A stretch of 64,000 nucleotides of DNA, from positions 62,001 through 126,000 of the forward strand of contig NZ_JAERQG010000005.1 in NCBI RefSeq assembly GCF_016734805.1, written 5' to 3'. The position numbers and the translations under genes were made by a program. The stretch's first letter is position 1. The number at the start of each line of letters is the position of its first letter. Source of the stretch: Marivirga atlantica (GTDB lineage: Bacteria; Bacteroidota; Bacteroidia; Cytophagales; Cyclobacteriaceae). Under the pieces are notes generated by a model. The model saw nothing but the letters and a program-made list of their open reading frames with translations, did no database searches and was not told the DNA's origin. Below are positions 35,749-44,282 of the stretch, piece after piece.

Positions 35749-36012
35749 CTAAAAACCGTTGTGCACCATCAACCCTTTTTTTGTAGCTAAAAAATACAGT
35801 GAATTCCAGGGGATTTCCTGATTAGACTCCGTAAGTATATATTCTGTATCATGATCTGAAAGAAGTTTAACATAGCCTTTAGCCGACAAATCCTTCAAAA
35901 GGGATTGTATATCTTGATCTTGCCATTTTAAAGCTTCTTTTAGTTCAGAATAGTTCTGAACAAAATAAAGCTCATCCAATAAATCAAACTCTTTATCTGT
36001 TAGCTCTTCCAT
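35749..36012 (-). CDS. Small winged-helix-like protein, unknown
   Basis: 87 residues from the ATG at 36012 (MEELTDKEFDLLDELYF); ten more codons upstream are open but lie deep in the preceding gene. The arrangement ELKEALKWQDQDIQSLLKDLSAKGYVKLL followed by a short beta hairpin suggests a winged helix-turn-helix, and it ends SLYFLATKKGLMVHNGF. It may be a small regulator or adaptor. It overlaps the GT2 gene by 20 bp, so it is translated from the same transcript. No family name can be given. Confidence 0.6.
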   Translation of the reverse strand: MEELTDKEFDLLDELYFVQNYSELKEALKWQDQDIQSLLKDLSAKGYVKLLSDHDTEYILTESNQEIPWNSLYFLATKKGLMVHNGF

Positions 36013-37114
36013 AAACTCTTCCTTTCCACTTGTATGGAACAAAATTAGCCGTTATTCCAAAGAAAAGCACGTAAAGGCTGTAAAAAAGCGCTAACACAAT
36101 AAAAGCCAAAAGTGGAAAGTCACGTTTTTGGCTGCTGTATACACTTTTGATAAATATAAACTCAGATAAAGCCTTACTAAAAAAAGCTAGTAGAGCCAGT
36201 TGATAATTCCCTAAAAGTAATGACAAGACAAACCCTGTAACGAACATCAAGTGAAACAACCATACACCTATTGCTGGTAGTTGATCCTTTGTTTTGTTAG
36301 CAGATTTCCATTTGGATGCCCATCTCCAGCGTTGGTTGATAAACTCGTTTAGCGTTTTCGGTGGTTCTGTTTCTACCAAACAATTCTTCACAAAACCTAT
36401 AGATGATGCACCATATTCAGCTTTGATAGCCCCTAGTAAGAATACATCATCTCCCGTTGAAATATGCTCATTACGCTCATAAGGATTAGATTCAATAAAG
36501 ACTTGTCTTCTGAAACACATATTTGCGGCATTAGCCATCCCGGCAGCTTCTAAATGAATGCTAGTGCCAGTTATACCTATAATTGCTGCTAACTCTACCT
36601 CAACTAATTTACCGAAAAAGCCTGAGCGTTTGTACGCTAAATTCCCAGTGGTCATTTGAATTAATGGATCATCGAAATAAGTAATAGTTTGATTTACCCA
36701 TTGGGGAGTAACCATACAGTCTGCATCGGTTGTTAAGATAAGATCAGCAGTGCTATGTTCAACAGCTTTCTGGAGACCAGCTTTTTTACCTGATTCTTGA
36801 GATCCCAAGCTTATAATCTCGAAAGGATAAAGGAAATTATTTAAAGAATCCTCCAAAACCATAATGGAATTATCCTCAGAATGATCGTTTATAAAAATGA
36901 AATTAATTGATAGTTTTTCAATTAGTAAATCTTTGAAAGAACCCACGAGTTTGGGAAGACTCTCCTCCTCATTTCTGAAAACTACTACAATAGCAACTGA
37001 TAAGCTATTATTCCATTTAATAGCTTCTGGTTTTGGTATTTTGACCCAAACATTTGATAAATACACTAATACCAATGCGTAAAATAGAACAATGGTTAAC
37101 CAAACCACTATCAT
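35993..37114 (-). CDS. Membrane glycosyltransferase, family 2
   Basis: 373 residues. One N-terminal membrane segment precedes a GT-A domain: VAIVVVFRNEEESLP, FIFINDHSEDNS, ILTTDADCMVTPQW (DxD) and INQRWRWASKWK (Q/RxxRW). Three C-terminal hydrophobic segments follow. It is likely membrane-associated and polymerises or transfers sugars. It overlaps the upstream flippase-like gene by 4 bp and the downstream small gene by 20 bp. Confidence 0.87.
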   Translation of the reverse strand: MIVVWLTIVLFYALVLVYLSNVWVKIPKPEAIKWNNSLSVAIVVVFRNEEESLPKLVGSFKDLLIEKLSINFIFINDHSEDNSIMVLEDSLNNFLYPFEIISLGSQESGKKAGLQKAVEHSTADLILTTDADCMVTPQWVNQTITYFDDPLIQMTTGNLAYKRSGFFGKLVEVELAAIIGITGTSIHLEAAGMANAANMCFRRQVFIESNPYERNEHISTGDDVFLLGAIKAEYGASSIGFVKNCLVETEPPKTLNEFINQRWRWASKWKSANKTKDQLPAIGVWLFHLMFVTGFVLSLLLGNYQLALLAFFSKALSEFIFIKSVYSSQKRDFPLLAFIVLALFYSLYVLFFGITANFVPYKWKGRVYGRANR

Positions 37115-38040
37115 GGCCTATCAAGTTTTAAATCTCCAATAAAGAATAAGCCTATTAATGCCGGTAACGCTATGTTGATTAACCACAGTATTAAACTGGC
37201 TGCAATTATAGGAGACGTAACCAAACCGAATAATTCAAAATAGATAATTCCGCCAAACTCTCGTACGCCTAAATCACTAAAAAAATTGAATGTAGGTAAA
37301 ACTGATTTCATCAGAAAAATGAAGGCTACACCCATGAATTGATGCCAAATACTAAGATCTACCTCAAAAACTGAAAGTAGCATCAAAAACTGTAGCGAAA
37401 ACACAGCATATCTCAAAAAAGATAAACCTAAAAGCTGGGTATATTGTGTTTTTGATATAGATAGAAGCAACTCAAAATAAGACTTGAAGTGTTTTATTTT
37501 GTTACCATATTTATAAAAAACAAAGCCCATTAAAAGTAATAATCCTACCCCTCCTAAAGTTAACCCAAGTGGTATTTCACTTAAGTAAGCAAGCCAATCA
37601 AAATCAATTGAATATTGTATACTGCCTAATGCTATTAAGCCAAAAAGAAGAGTGGGAAGCATTTGAAAACTACGAGCAGCCAATATTGGCCCCAAGACTT
37701 TTTTTCTGTCCTTGTGATCTATGGACCAAATTCTAGCAAAATAGTCTCCCACCGCGTGAGGAGTTACAAAACCTAATGATACTCCCGATAAAACTCCAGG
37801 AATGGCAGCTTTTATGGTTAATTGTTTTAAGGGACTAACAACAACTTTCCATTTCAGCACTTCCATTAACCAATTAATTGGCATAAACAGTGTCACCAAT
37901 ACGATTATATAATAATTACTCTGATAGGTGCCAAAACTTGTAATTAATTGCTCTCTTTCCTCATAAATTCTTTCAAAAAGAAAGAAAATAATAAAAAGTG
38001 TGATGAGTATTTTTATAGATATGAGGAAATACTTCTTCAA
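37111..38040 (-). CDS. Flippase-like membrane protein (LPG_synthase_TM / UPF0104 family)
   Basis: 309 residues with seven to eight hydrophobic segments. It has the family stretch PLKQLTIKAAIPGVLSGVSLG, then TPHAVGDYFARIWSI and a late PTFNFFSDLGVREFGGIIYF. Members share the membrane domain of MprF and are thought to move or modify lipid-linked molecules. The context (two GT2 enzymes and a deacetylase in one run) fits export of a glycolipid. It is first in the run; the start faces ruvC 52 bp away. Confidence 0.85.
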   Translation of the reverse strand: MKKYFLISIKILITLFIIFFLFERIYEEREQLITSFGTYQSNYYIIVLVTLFMPINWLMEVLKWKVVVSPLKQLTIKAAIPGVLSGVSLGFVTPHAVGDYFARIWSIDHKDRKKVLGPILAARSFQMLPTLLFGLIALGSIQYSIDFDWLAYLSEIPLGLTLGGVGLLLLMGFVFYKYGNKIKHFKSYFELLLSISKTQYTQLLGLSFLRYAVFSLQFLMLLSVFEVDLSIWHQFMGVAFIFLMKSVLPTFNFFSDLGVREFGGIIYFELFGLVTSPIIAASLILWLINIALPALIGLFFIGDLKLDRP

Positions 38041-38057
38041 ATGAGCTTACTATATAA

Positions 38058-38087
38058 TTGCTGAGTGCTGATTGTATGTTAACTTTA
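38058..38087 (+). promoter_or_regulatory. Probable promoter of ruvC
   Basis: TTG (38058-38060), a 19-bp spacer and TAACTTTA (38080-38087), one base off TAnnTTTG. It ends 5 bp before the ruvC ATG, so the transcript would be leaderless or nearly so. Confidence 0.4.
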
Positions 38088-38092
38088 CAATA

Positions 38093-38659
38093 ATGGTGGT
38101 TAGCAAGCAGACTTCAAAGACAGAAAAAATAATTTTAGGCCTCGATCCTGGTACATCGGTAATGGGTTATGGAATTATTCAAATCATCGGCAGTAAAATG
38201 GAGTTGCTTCAATATGGAGTAATTCATTTATCGAAATATGCGAATCATGAAATCAAGCTTAGGAAAATATTTGAACGAGTAAGCTCACTCATAACGGATT
38301 ACTCACCTGATGAGGTTGCTTTAGAAGCTCCGTTTTTTGGTAAGAATATACAGTCAATGTTAAAGTTAGGAAGGGCACAAGGAGTTGCAATGGCTGCTGC
38401 TTTAAATAAAGATTTACCTATTACTGAATATGCACCTAAAAAGGTGAAAATGGCTGTAACCGGTAATGGAAATGCCAGCAAGGAACAAGTAGCGGCTATG
38501 TTACAAACGCTACTTGGTATAAAGCAAATCCCTAAGCTTTTAGATGCCACAGATGCATTAGGTGTAGCTGTTTGTCATCATTTTCAAGGTAAAGCTGCCA
38601 AAGCAGGACCTAAAAGCTGGAAAGCTTTTATCAACGAAAACCCTGGCAGAGTTAAATGA
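38093..38659 (+). CDS. ruvC: Crossover junction endodeoxyribonuclease RuvC
   Basis: 188 residues from the ATG at 38093; a TTG seven codons upstream would overlap the promoter and is less likely. RuvC resolves Holliday junctions with RuvAB. Motifs: [14 protein letters not shown] (first Asp, D18), [12 protein letters not shown] (Glu), a [16 protein letters not shown] loop and [13 protein letters not shown] (two acidic residues). It is a single gene here, without ruvA or ruvB. Confidence 0.95.
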   Translation: MVVSKQTSKTEKIILGLDPGTSVMGYGIIQIIGSKMELLQYGVIHLSKYANHEIKLRKIFERVSSLITDYSPDEVALEAPFFGKNIQSMLKLGRAQGVAMAAALNKDLPITEYAPKKVKMAVTGNGNASKEQVAAMLQTLLGIKQIPKLLDATDALGVAVCHHFQGKAAKAGPKSWKAFINENPGRVK

Positions 38660-38723
38660 TTGAAGAGTAAAGACTAATAGGTTAAATCTCCACTCGAAAT
38701 CGGTAAACCTTCAATCTTAAACG

Positions 38724-39821
38724 CTACTTAAACCAGCCTTTAATTTCCTCGAATAGTTTTAGCTTTCCCCCACCAGAATTTTCTTCCTCATTATTGATGA
38801 GCATAGCCACAGGTTTTAACTGATCAAACTGTTCACAAAAAACCTTTAGCATGGCTGCAAAAGGAAGAAACAACACCATTCCAGCCACACCCCATACTGC
38901 AGCACCTACAATTAAGCTAATAATGGCAGCCAAAGGATTCACATTAATGCTACTCCCAACAATTTTAGGATTCAGAAAATTACTCTCTACTAATTGAATA
39001 GCCCAAAACATAATGGCTATGGCTATCGGCATCCATAAGGCATCATGAGAAACAAAAGCATACAAAACCGGAATAGTGGCACCTAGCGTAGTACCTACAT
39101 AAGGGATTATCGATAATGTGGCTGCTAAAAAGCCGAATAGAAAAGGACTATCTATACCTATAATCCAAAGCCCAATGCTATTGGCAAACCCTAAAATTAT
39201 TATCAGAAGAAACATACCTGATAGGTACTTCTGCCCTACTCTTTGGATATTCTTCAACATGTTAAAAATTTGATCTTTATTATTTTGACTACCAAACCTT
39301 ACAAAAGCTTTGGTCAAGCTTTGCCTGTAAATAAGGATAAGAAATGTGTAAATTAAGATGGTAATTAAGCTAGTTAGGAAATTTGTAGTACTATTAACAG
39401 TTTTCCCTAACAGCGAACCTGCCGAATTTTTCAACCAACCAGTAGCCTCATTCATCAATTCTTCTCTGCTCAGGTTATCAACGAAGCTCACATTTTTATT
39501 GATGAAATATAGTATATCCGTGAACAAACCAGTTATTTTATCCTTAAACTCAGTTAATTCTCCAGACATTTTGATAAGCTGTGTACTAAACAGAACCACA
39601 AAACCAGCAATTAAAAGAACAGCAATAAGTATTGCTAAAAATGCGGCTAACATATTATTCGCTCCCCACTTTTCAATTCTCCTTGTAAGTGGAAATAGAA
39701 TAAATGCCAACATTAATGCGAGACTAATCGGGAAGAGTATTGTTTTTGCATAAATGAGTGCCGCAAACAATAAAAAAATAGTTGCTAGTACAAAAAATGA
39801 CTTCTGAAATGATAGCTGCAT
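38724..39821 (-). CDS. AI-2E family transporter (first of two)
   Basis: 365 residues with the seven to eight membrane segments of the UPF0118/PerM family. There are two N-terminal hairpins, a central amphipathic soluble part (60-150) and the conserved late block LGATIPVLYAF...NPKIVGSSINVNPLAAIISLIVGAAVWGVAGMVLFLPFAA (given here only as key parts: NPKIVGSSI and VWGVAGM). Family members export small signals or act as Na+/H+ antiporters; the substrate here is unknown. A paralogue is encoded at 40935, with a GH113-like gene between. Confidence 0.88.
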   Translation of the reverse strand: MQLSFQKSFFVLATIFLLFAALIYAKTILFPISLALMLAFILFPLTRRIEKWGANNMLAAFLAILIAVLLIAGFVVLFSTQLIKMSGELTEFKDKITGLFTDILYFINKNVSFVDNLSREELMNEATGWLKNSAGSLLGKTVNSTTNFLTSLITILIYTFLILIYRQSLTKAFVRFGSQNNKDQIFNMLKNIQRVGQKYLSGMFLLIIILGFANSIGLWIIGIDSPFLFGFLAATLSIIPYVGTTLGATIPVLYAFVSHDALWMPIAIAIMFWAIQLVESNFLNPKIVGSSINVNPLAAIISLIVGAAVWGVAGMVLFLPFAAMLKVFCEQFDQLKPVAMLINNEEENSGGGKLKLFEEIKGWFK

Positions 39822-39856
39822 AAAAAATTACTGTTAAAAAGTATATAATCGATTCA

Positions 39857-40894
39857 TTATTGAGAATTAAAATAAGACTCAATTGTTTTCATAGCTGGCT
39901 TATGCTGAGGTGTATAAGTTTTAATTGTACCTCTTTGATCTCCTCTGCTATCCAAATGCCATTTCCAGGCAAATCCACCTGCCCACCAATCCTGCTCATT
40001 AAAAACCTCAAATAATGCCTGATAGGCATTTGCCTGATTTTGGAAGTTAATGTCTAAAGTATCTTTATTTACATTCCAATGACCTATAGTGGGATAATCA
40101 ATACTTTCATAACCATATTCTGTAAATAAAATTTTCTTTTTGTACGTAGTACTTATAAGTTCAAGAGCTTCTTTGGAGCTTCTCCAACCTTCTTTTAGCT
40201 CGTCAACTCCAGGACTTTTTGCAGCATGTATAGGGAAATAAGCATCAACGCCTATATAATCTAACTCTTTCCAGAACTTAATGGAGGTATATTCATCCCA
40301 GTTAGCTGCATAAGTCAATTTCCCTTTGTATTTGTTTTTAACATCCTTGATTAAATCTAACCAATATACCGATCTATTCTTGGTGGATTGTCTTATTTCT
40401 GTACCAATACAGAACATTTCGACATCATTTTTTTCAGCAATCTCAGCAAAGGTATTTATATAAACTAAATACTGTTGTTCCCAATGTCTCCATTCAGCCT
40501 CACTGTTGAAATCTAAATCACCAGCCCAGCCCTGTCCTCTCACCCAGAGGTGAGGTTTAATCATGACCTTAAGACCGATCTTGTGTGCCATTTGGATAGT
40601 AGCTTCAATCCCATCAGGTGTTTCACCCCACCATTGCTTTCCATTTCCAAATTGAATATTGGCTGTTTCCGTATCACAAAAGGCATAAGGTACCACAGCA
40701 ATCCATTCCGCTCCTGTTTTCTTAATACTTAGTAATGAATCGATCGGAAATTGATTTCTGGGAGCGACAAGATTAAATCCTTGTATTTTATTCTCCTTTG
40801 AGGGTCTGTCTATGTATTCAATTCCTGAAATACTAATAGAGGCTATGAATATGACGGCTAAGAATAAAAGTGATTGTCTTCCAGAGAATTTCAT
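39857..40894 (-). CDS. Glycoside hydrolase, GH113-like (TIM barrel)
   Basis: 345 residues. The N-terminal signal/anchor (LLFLAVIFIASISISG) precedes a TIM barrel that begins QGFNLVAPRNQFP and contains LKVMIKPHLWVRG, EMFCIGTEIRQS (probable acid/base E166), YIGVDAYFP and ILFTEYGYES (probable nucleophile E259), then GFAWKWHLD. This matches the beta-mannanase family GH113. It is probably periplasmic or a membrane-anchored enzyme acting on a mannan-like or other beta-linked glycan. No SusC/SusD pair is near. Confidence 0.78.
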   Translation of the reverse strand: MKFSGRQSLLFLAVIFIASISISGIEYIDRPSKENKIQGFNLVAPRNQFPIDSLLSIKKTGAEWIAVVPYAFCDTETANIQFGNGKQWWGETPDGIEATIQMAHKIGLKVMIKPHLWVRGQGWAGDLDFNSEAEWRHWEQQYLVYINTFAEIAEKNDVEMFCIGTEIRQSTKNRSVYWLDLIKDVKNKYKGKLTYAANWDEYTSIKFWKELDYIGVDAYFPIHAAKSPGVDELKEGWRSSKEALELISTTYKKKILFTEYGYESIDYPTIGHWNVNKDTLDINFQNQANAYQALFEVFNEQDWWAGGFAWKWHLDSRGDQRGTIKTYTPQHKPAMKTIESYFNSQ

Positions 40895-40934
40895 GCCTAA
40901 ATCAGCGTAAGCGCTAGTATTTGTAATTCGAACA

Positions 40935-41975
40935 CTATGACATTAAGGTAGCTAATTTTCTAGTACTCTCATATTGAAGCAACACTATTTTAAGTAGTAC
41001 GGTAAGTGGAATAGCTAAGATTAAACCTGCAATTCCCCATAAATACCCCCAGAACATAAGCATTACCAGAACTACTATAATGTTAATTGAAAAGGTTTTC
41101 CCCATAAAAATCGGTTCTAATACGGCCCCAAACAATACCTGGGCACCAGAAAAAAGAAAAGCAGCTAAAACAAGTGTACCAGGATTATCAATTTCTATAT
41201 AGGCAAATAACATAACCAACACAGTAGAAATAACCGACCCCACCATTTGAATAAAGTTAATAACAAAGGCCAACACGCCCCACAAAATAGGAAAGCTTAT
41301 ACCCAGTGCCCATGCAATTATGCCAAACGCAATTCCTGTTAATAAACTGATAACAATTTTTACTTTCAAGAATTTAGAAATACTACTCTCAACCTCAATA
41401 AAGGTCTTTATAGCACGTGTATTACCATAAAAAAGTGTGGTTTGTATAATTTGTTTGAGGTTCATGGAGCCTGCCAGAAAGAGGACTAAAAAGAAAAGCG
41501 TCATCAATGTATTGACGATGGTAAGCCTTAAAAAGGTAAATGTCACACTTACATTGCTCAACATTAAATCACTAATGTAGGTACTGTTTATAATTTCCTC
41601 GAGTACTCCTTCGCTTTCCGATTTTTCAATACCTAAAGTATTTGAGAAGGGGTTCACTAGCTTTTCTACCTTTTCCTCAAACTTCACTGATAATGCTCCC
41701 CTATCGCGACTCATCTGTTGCCCTGATAATTGAATAACCTTAAAGCATGAGAAAAACACTAACACTATTATCGCTATAACCAATGCTAGGGAAAAAGTTT
41801 TCGGTATGCGGTTCTTTGTAAACCACCTCATTAGTGGAGAAAAAAGCAAAGCCAAAAAGAAGGCAAAAAATAGAGGTACAAAAATAAACGACAACAACTG
41901 AAGTGAATAGAAAAGAACCGGTAAGGCCAATATAAATAGTAAGCGGTTAGTGGTTCTGAGAGCTCTGATTTCCAT
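40935..41975 (-). CDS. AI-2E family transporter (second of two)
   Basis: 346 residues with the same plan as the protein at 38724: N-terminal FVPLFFAFFLALLFSPLMRWF, a soluble middle part, and late LEPIFMGKTFSINIIVVLVMLMFWGYLWGIAGLILAIPLT (key parts EPIFMGKTFSIN, WGYLWGIAG). Sequence identity with its paralogue appears low, so the duplication is old. It ends 41 bp before the GH113-like gene start on the same strand and may be transcribed with it. Confidence 0.88.
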   Translation of the reverse strand: MEIRALRTTNRLLFILALPVLFYSLQLLSFIFVPLFFAFFLALLFSPLMRWFTKNRIPKTFSLALVIAIIVLVFFSCFKVIQLSGQQMSRDRGALSVKFEEKVEKLVNPFSNTLGIEKSESEGVLEEIINSTYISDLMLSNVSVTFTFLRLTIVNTLMTLFFLVLFLAGSMNLKQIIQTTLFYGNTRAIKTFIEVESSISKFLKVKIVISLLTGIAFGIIAWALGISFPILWGVLAFVINFIQMVGSVISTVLVMLFAYIEIDNPGTLVLAAFLFSGAQVLFGAVLEPIFMGKTFSINIIVVLVMLMFWGYLWGIAGLILAIPLTVLLKIVLLQYESTRKLATLMS

Positions 41976-42137
41976 AAAAAGAAAGTATTATCTACTGTTG
42001 CCGCAAAGAACGAAAATTCAGACTGAATGATTGCTTATTCCTAACTAAAATTGAGAAATAGTTTTATGAAGCCGAATGAGATTCACATTTAACTAAACAA
42101 GCAGTTGTGTCAGCAGTTATTTGGTTATTAAAACGAC

Positions 42138-42152
42138 ACTCATTGAACGAGT
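42138..42152. promoter_or_regulatory. Imperfect dyad upstream of the OsmC gene
   Basis: ACTCATTGAACGAGT, symmetric at 12 of 15 positions, 30 bp before the OsmC start. It could bind a regulator of oxidative-stress genes; this is speculative. The rest of the 207-bp gap shows nothing clear. Confidence 0.25.
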
Positions 42153-42182
42153 ATCAATAATCAAAACGTCAAAAATAATATT

Positions 42183-42602
42183 ATGAAAATAACAAGAAAA
42201 GCTACAGCAGAATGGAAAGGTTCCGGTAAAGAAGGAAAAGGAACCGTAACAACAGATAGTAAAGTGCTCGATGGTACTCAATATGGGTTTACCTCTCGTT
42301 TTGAAGATGGTAAAGGAACAAACCCTGAAGAGTTGATTGGAGCTGCACATGCTGGCTGTTTTTCAATGAAGTTAGCATTCAACTTACAAGAAGAAGGAAT
42401 TACGGCTGATAGTATCAATACTGAGTCAAAAGTTATTTTGGAAGATGATGGAATTAATACAATTAAATTGTCGACAAGAGTTAAGGCATCAGGCTTAGAT
42501 CAATCTAAGTTCGATGAATTGGCAAAGGATGCTAAAGAAAACTGCCCAATATCAGCATTATTTAAAGCTAATATTGAGTTTGAAGCAACACTGGAAAACT
42601 AG
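42183..42602 (+). CDS. OsmC-family peroxiredoxin
   Basis: 139 residues. It has the OsmC fold with resolving and peroxidatic cysteines in AAHAGCFSMKLAF and KENCPISALFKAN, and NPEELIGAAH just before the first. It is closer to OsmC than to Ohr by the GAAHAGCFSM wording. It reduces organic hydroperoxides in the cytoplasm. It is a single gene with a strong terminator 28 bp downstream. Confidence 0.93.
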   Translation: MKITRKATAEWKGSGKEGKGTVTTDSKVLDGTQYGFTSRFEDGKGTNPEELIGAAHAGCFSMKLAFNLQEEGITADSINTESKVILEDDGINTIKLSTRVKASGLDQSKFDELAKDAKENCPISALFKANIEFEATLEN

Positions 42603-42630
42603 TAACAAACTAGCATGATCAAATAAACAG

Positions 42631-42656
42631 AAGCCGCTATTAACGCGGCTTTTTTT
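42631..42656 (+). terminator. Rho-independent terminator of osmC
   Basis: AAGCCGC (42631-42637), a 7-nt loop, GCGGCTT (42645-42651), then a T-run to 42656. Confidence 0.88.
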
Positions 42657-42760
42657 ATGCGATTTATTTAAAGTATCCTGTAAATAAGAAACTGTCATTT
42701 CACGGATTTTTACAATTTTATAAAAAGAGGAACAAGTGCTCAATCAACAACAAACGATTG

Positions 42761-42774
42761 TGCAATCGATTGCA
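42761..42774. promoter_or_regulatory. LacI/cre-like operator upstream of alpha-amylase
   Basis: TGCAATCGATTGCA is a perfect 14-bp palindrome with the central CG of LacI-family sites, and it fits the cre pattern TGNAANCGNNNNCA. An overlapping second dyad CGATTG-TG-CAATCG lies at 42755-42768. It sits about 20 bp upstream of the -33 region and 71 bp before the amylase ATG, a position that suits an activator or an upstream repressor. The regulator gene is not in the window; sugar-dependent control is inferred. Confidence 0.6.
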
Positions 42775-42793
42775 TAAATTAATCTTCTAAAGC

Positions 42794-42826
42794 CTTGAGA
42801 ATCAATTCATTTTATTAGTAGGTTTG
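42794..42826 (+). promoter_or_regulatory. Promoter of the alpha-amylase gene
   Basis: CTTG (42794-42797), a 21-bp spacer and TAGGTTTG (42819-42826), the latter an exact TAnnTTTG. It predicts a leader of about 13 nt. Confidence 0.6.
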
Positions 42827-42845
42827 ATTAAACCAAAAATCTTAA

Positions 42846-44246
42846 ATGATGAAAAATTCAATTTTAAATTTATGCAAAGTAGCTATACTTGCTGTATTCG
42901 TAAGTTGCTCTTCTGAGACAGAAGAAATCCCTGAAGTTAGGAAAGCAGCAACTGATCCGTTCAACGGGACAACTTCTGACAAAACAGGAACATCAGAGAG
43001 AAATCCCGGGCCCGGTGGTGGTGTAATGATGCAGGCCTTTTATTGGGATGTACCTGCAGGAGGAACTTGGTATAATACAATAAAGAGTAAAATAGCTGAT
43101 TGGGATGCTGCAGGCATTTCAGCTATATGGTTGCCACCTGTTTCTAAGGCACAGAATGGTCCTTTTTCTATGGGCTACGATCCTGCAGATTATTTCGATT
43201 TAGGTGAATATAATCAGCATGGATCTGTTGAAACAAGATTTGGCTCAAAGGCAGAACTTCTAAGCTTAATCAACACAGCACACAACAACAATATCCAGGT
43301 ATATGCCGATATTGTTTTAAACCATAACAGTGGTGGTGATTTAGAAGCCAACCCTTATACAGGTACTAATACCTATACAGACTTCGATCCGGCTTCAGGC
43401 AAATTCTATAGAAGTGCTTCTGACTTTCACCCTAATGCAAACGTTTACAATGATGAAGGTATTTTTGGAGGATTTCCAGATTTGAGTCATTCACAGCCTT
43501 ATGTTCAAGATTGGCTTTGGAATAGAAGTGATGGTGTTGGTAAATACTATAAAAACACTATTGGTTTTGACGGCTGGCGCTTCGATTATGTAAAAGGCTT
43601 TGGCGGCTGGGTAGTACGCGAATGGAATTACAACGTAGGAGGTTTCTCTGTAGGTGAATATTGGGATGGCAATGCTCAAAAGCTGCAAGACTGGGTAAAT
43701 AGTACAAACAGAACATCTTCAGCATTTGATTTTGCTTGTTACTACAGAATGGACGAAGCCTTTGATGGCAATAACCTTAACATACTTGCCAGTGGGGATA
43801 TGCTATGGAAAAGAGATGCCGCCAAGGCAGTTACGTTTGTAACTAATCATGATACTGATGTGATATGGGATAAAATGCACGCCTATGCTTACATCATGAC
43901 ACATGAAGGTTATCCAACTGTGTTTTATAGTGATTATGAAGAGTGGTTAGACAAGGACAAATTAAACAACCTTATCTGGATCCACAGAAATAAAGCAGTA
44001 GGAAGTACTTCTATACTTTACGCTGATAATGATGAATATGTGGCCAAAAGAAATGGCTCTCCAGGCCTTGTAGTTTATCTTAATGATTCCAATAATTGGG
44101 TTGAAAGATGGGTTGAAACCAACTGGAGTAACACAGTAATAAAAGATTATACTGGTAACTCAAATTGGGAACCTACCACTCAATCCGGAAAATGGGTGAA
44201 GATTCAGTGTCCTCCAAATAGCTATACCATTTGGTCACCAAAATAA
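42846..44246 (+). CDS. Lipoprotein alpha-amylase, GH13
   Basis: 466 residues. A lipoprotein signal ends FVSC (Cys21) and a Ser/Thr-rich spacer runs to about 58. The GH13 barrel follows: DIVLNHN, GWRFDYVKG (nucleophile D247), FSVGEYWD (acid/base E271) and FVTNHDTD (D336), then a small C-terminal beta domain. The plan GPFSMGYDPADYFDLGEYNQ resembles plant/archaeal-type alpha-amylases. It should cut starch or malto-oligosaccharides at the cell surface or in the periplasm. The start may be at either of two adjacent ATGs (42846, 42849). It stands alone, outside a starch locus, but has its own operator, promoter and terminator. Confidence 0.92.
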   Translation: MMKNSILNLCKVAILAVFVSCSSETEEIPEVRKAATDPFNGTTSDKTGTSERNPGPGGGVMMQAFYWDVPAGGTWYNTIKSKIADWDAAGISAIWLPPVSKAQNGPFSMGYDPADYFDLGEYNQHGSVETRFGSKAELLSLINTAHNNNIQVYADIVLNHNSGGDLEANPYTGTNTYTDFDPASGKFYRSASDFHPNANVYNDEGIFGGFPDLSHSQPYVQDWLWNRSDGVGKYYKNTIGFDGWRFDYVKGFGGWVVREWNYNVGGFSVGEYWDGNAQKLQDWVNSTNRTSSAFDFACYYRMDEAFDGNNLNILASGDMLWKRDAAKAVTFVTNHDTDVIWDKMHAYAYIMTHEGYPTVFYSDYEEWLDKDKLNNLIWIHRNKAVGSTSILYADNDEYVAKRNGSPGLVVYLNDSNNWVERWVETNWSNTVIKDYTGNSNWEPTTQSGKWVKIQCPPNSYTIWSPK

Positions 44247-44254
44247 TATAACTC

Positions 44255-44282
44255 AAAGCCACCTAAATAGGTGGCTTTTTTA
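44255..44282 (+). terminator. Rho-independent terminator of the amylase gene
   Basis: AAAGCCACCTA (44255-44265) pairs with TAGGTGGCTTT (44268-44278), followed by T residues. The converging barrel gene stops inside its T-run (44280), so it may work in both directions. Confidence 0.85.

Noticed and set aside
39358-39753. Plus-strand open frame of 131 codons
   Set aside because: It is antisense to a clear AI-2E-type permease gene and shows no motif of its own.
42713-42845. Small coding region between osmC and amylase
   Set aside because: No open frame with a plausible start; the segment is explained by operator and promoter sequences.
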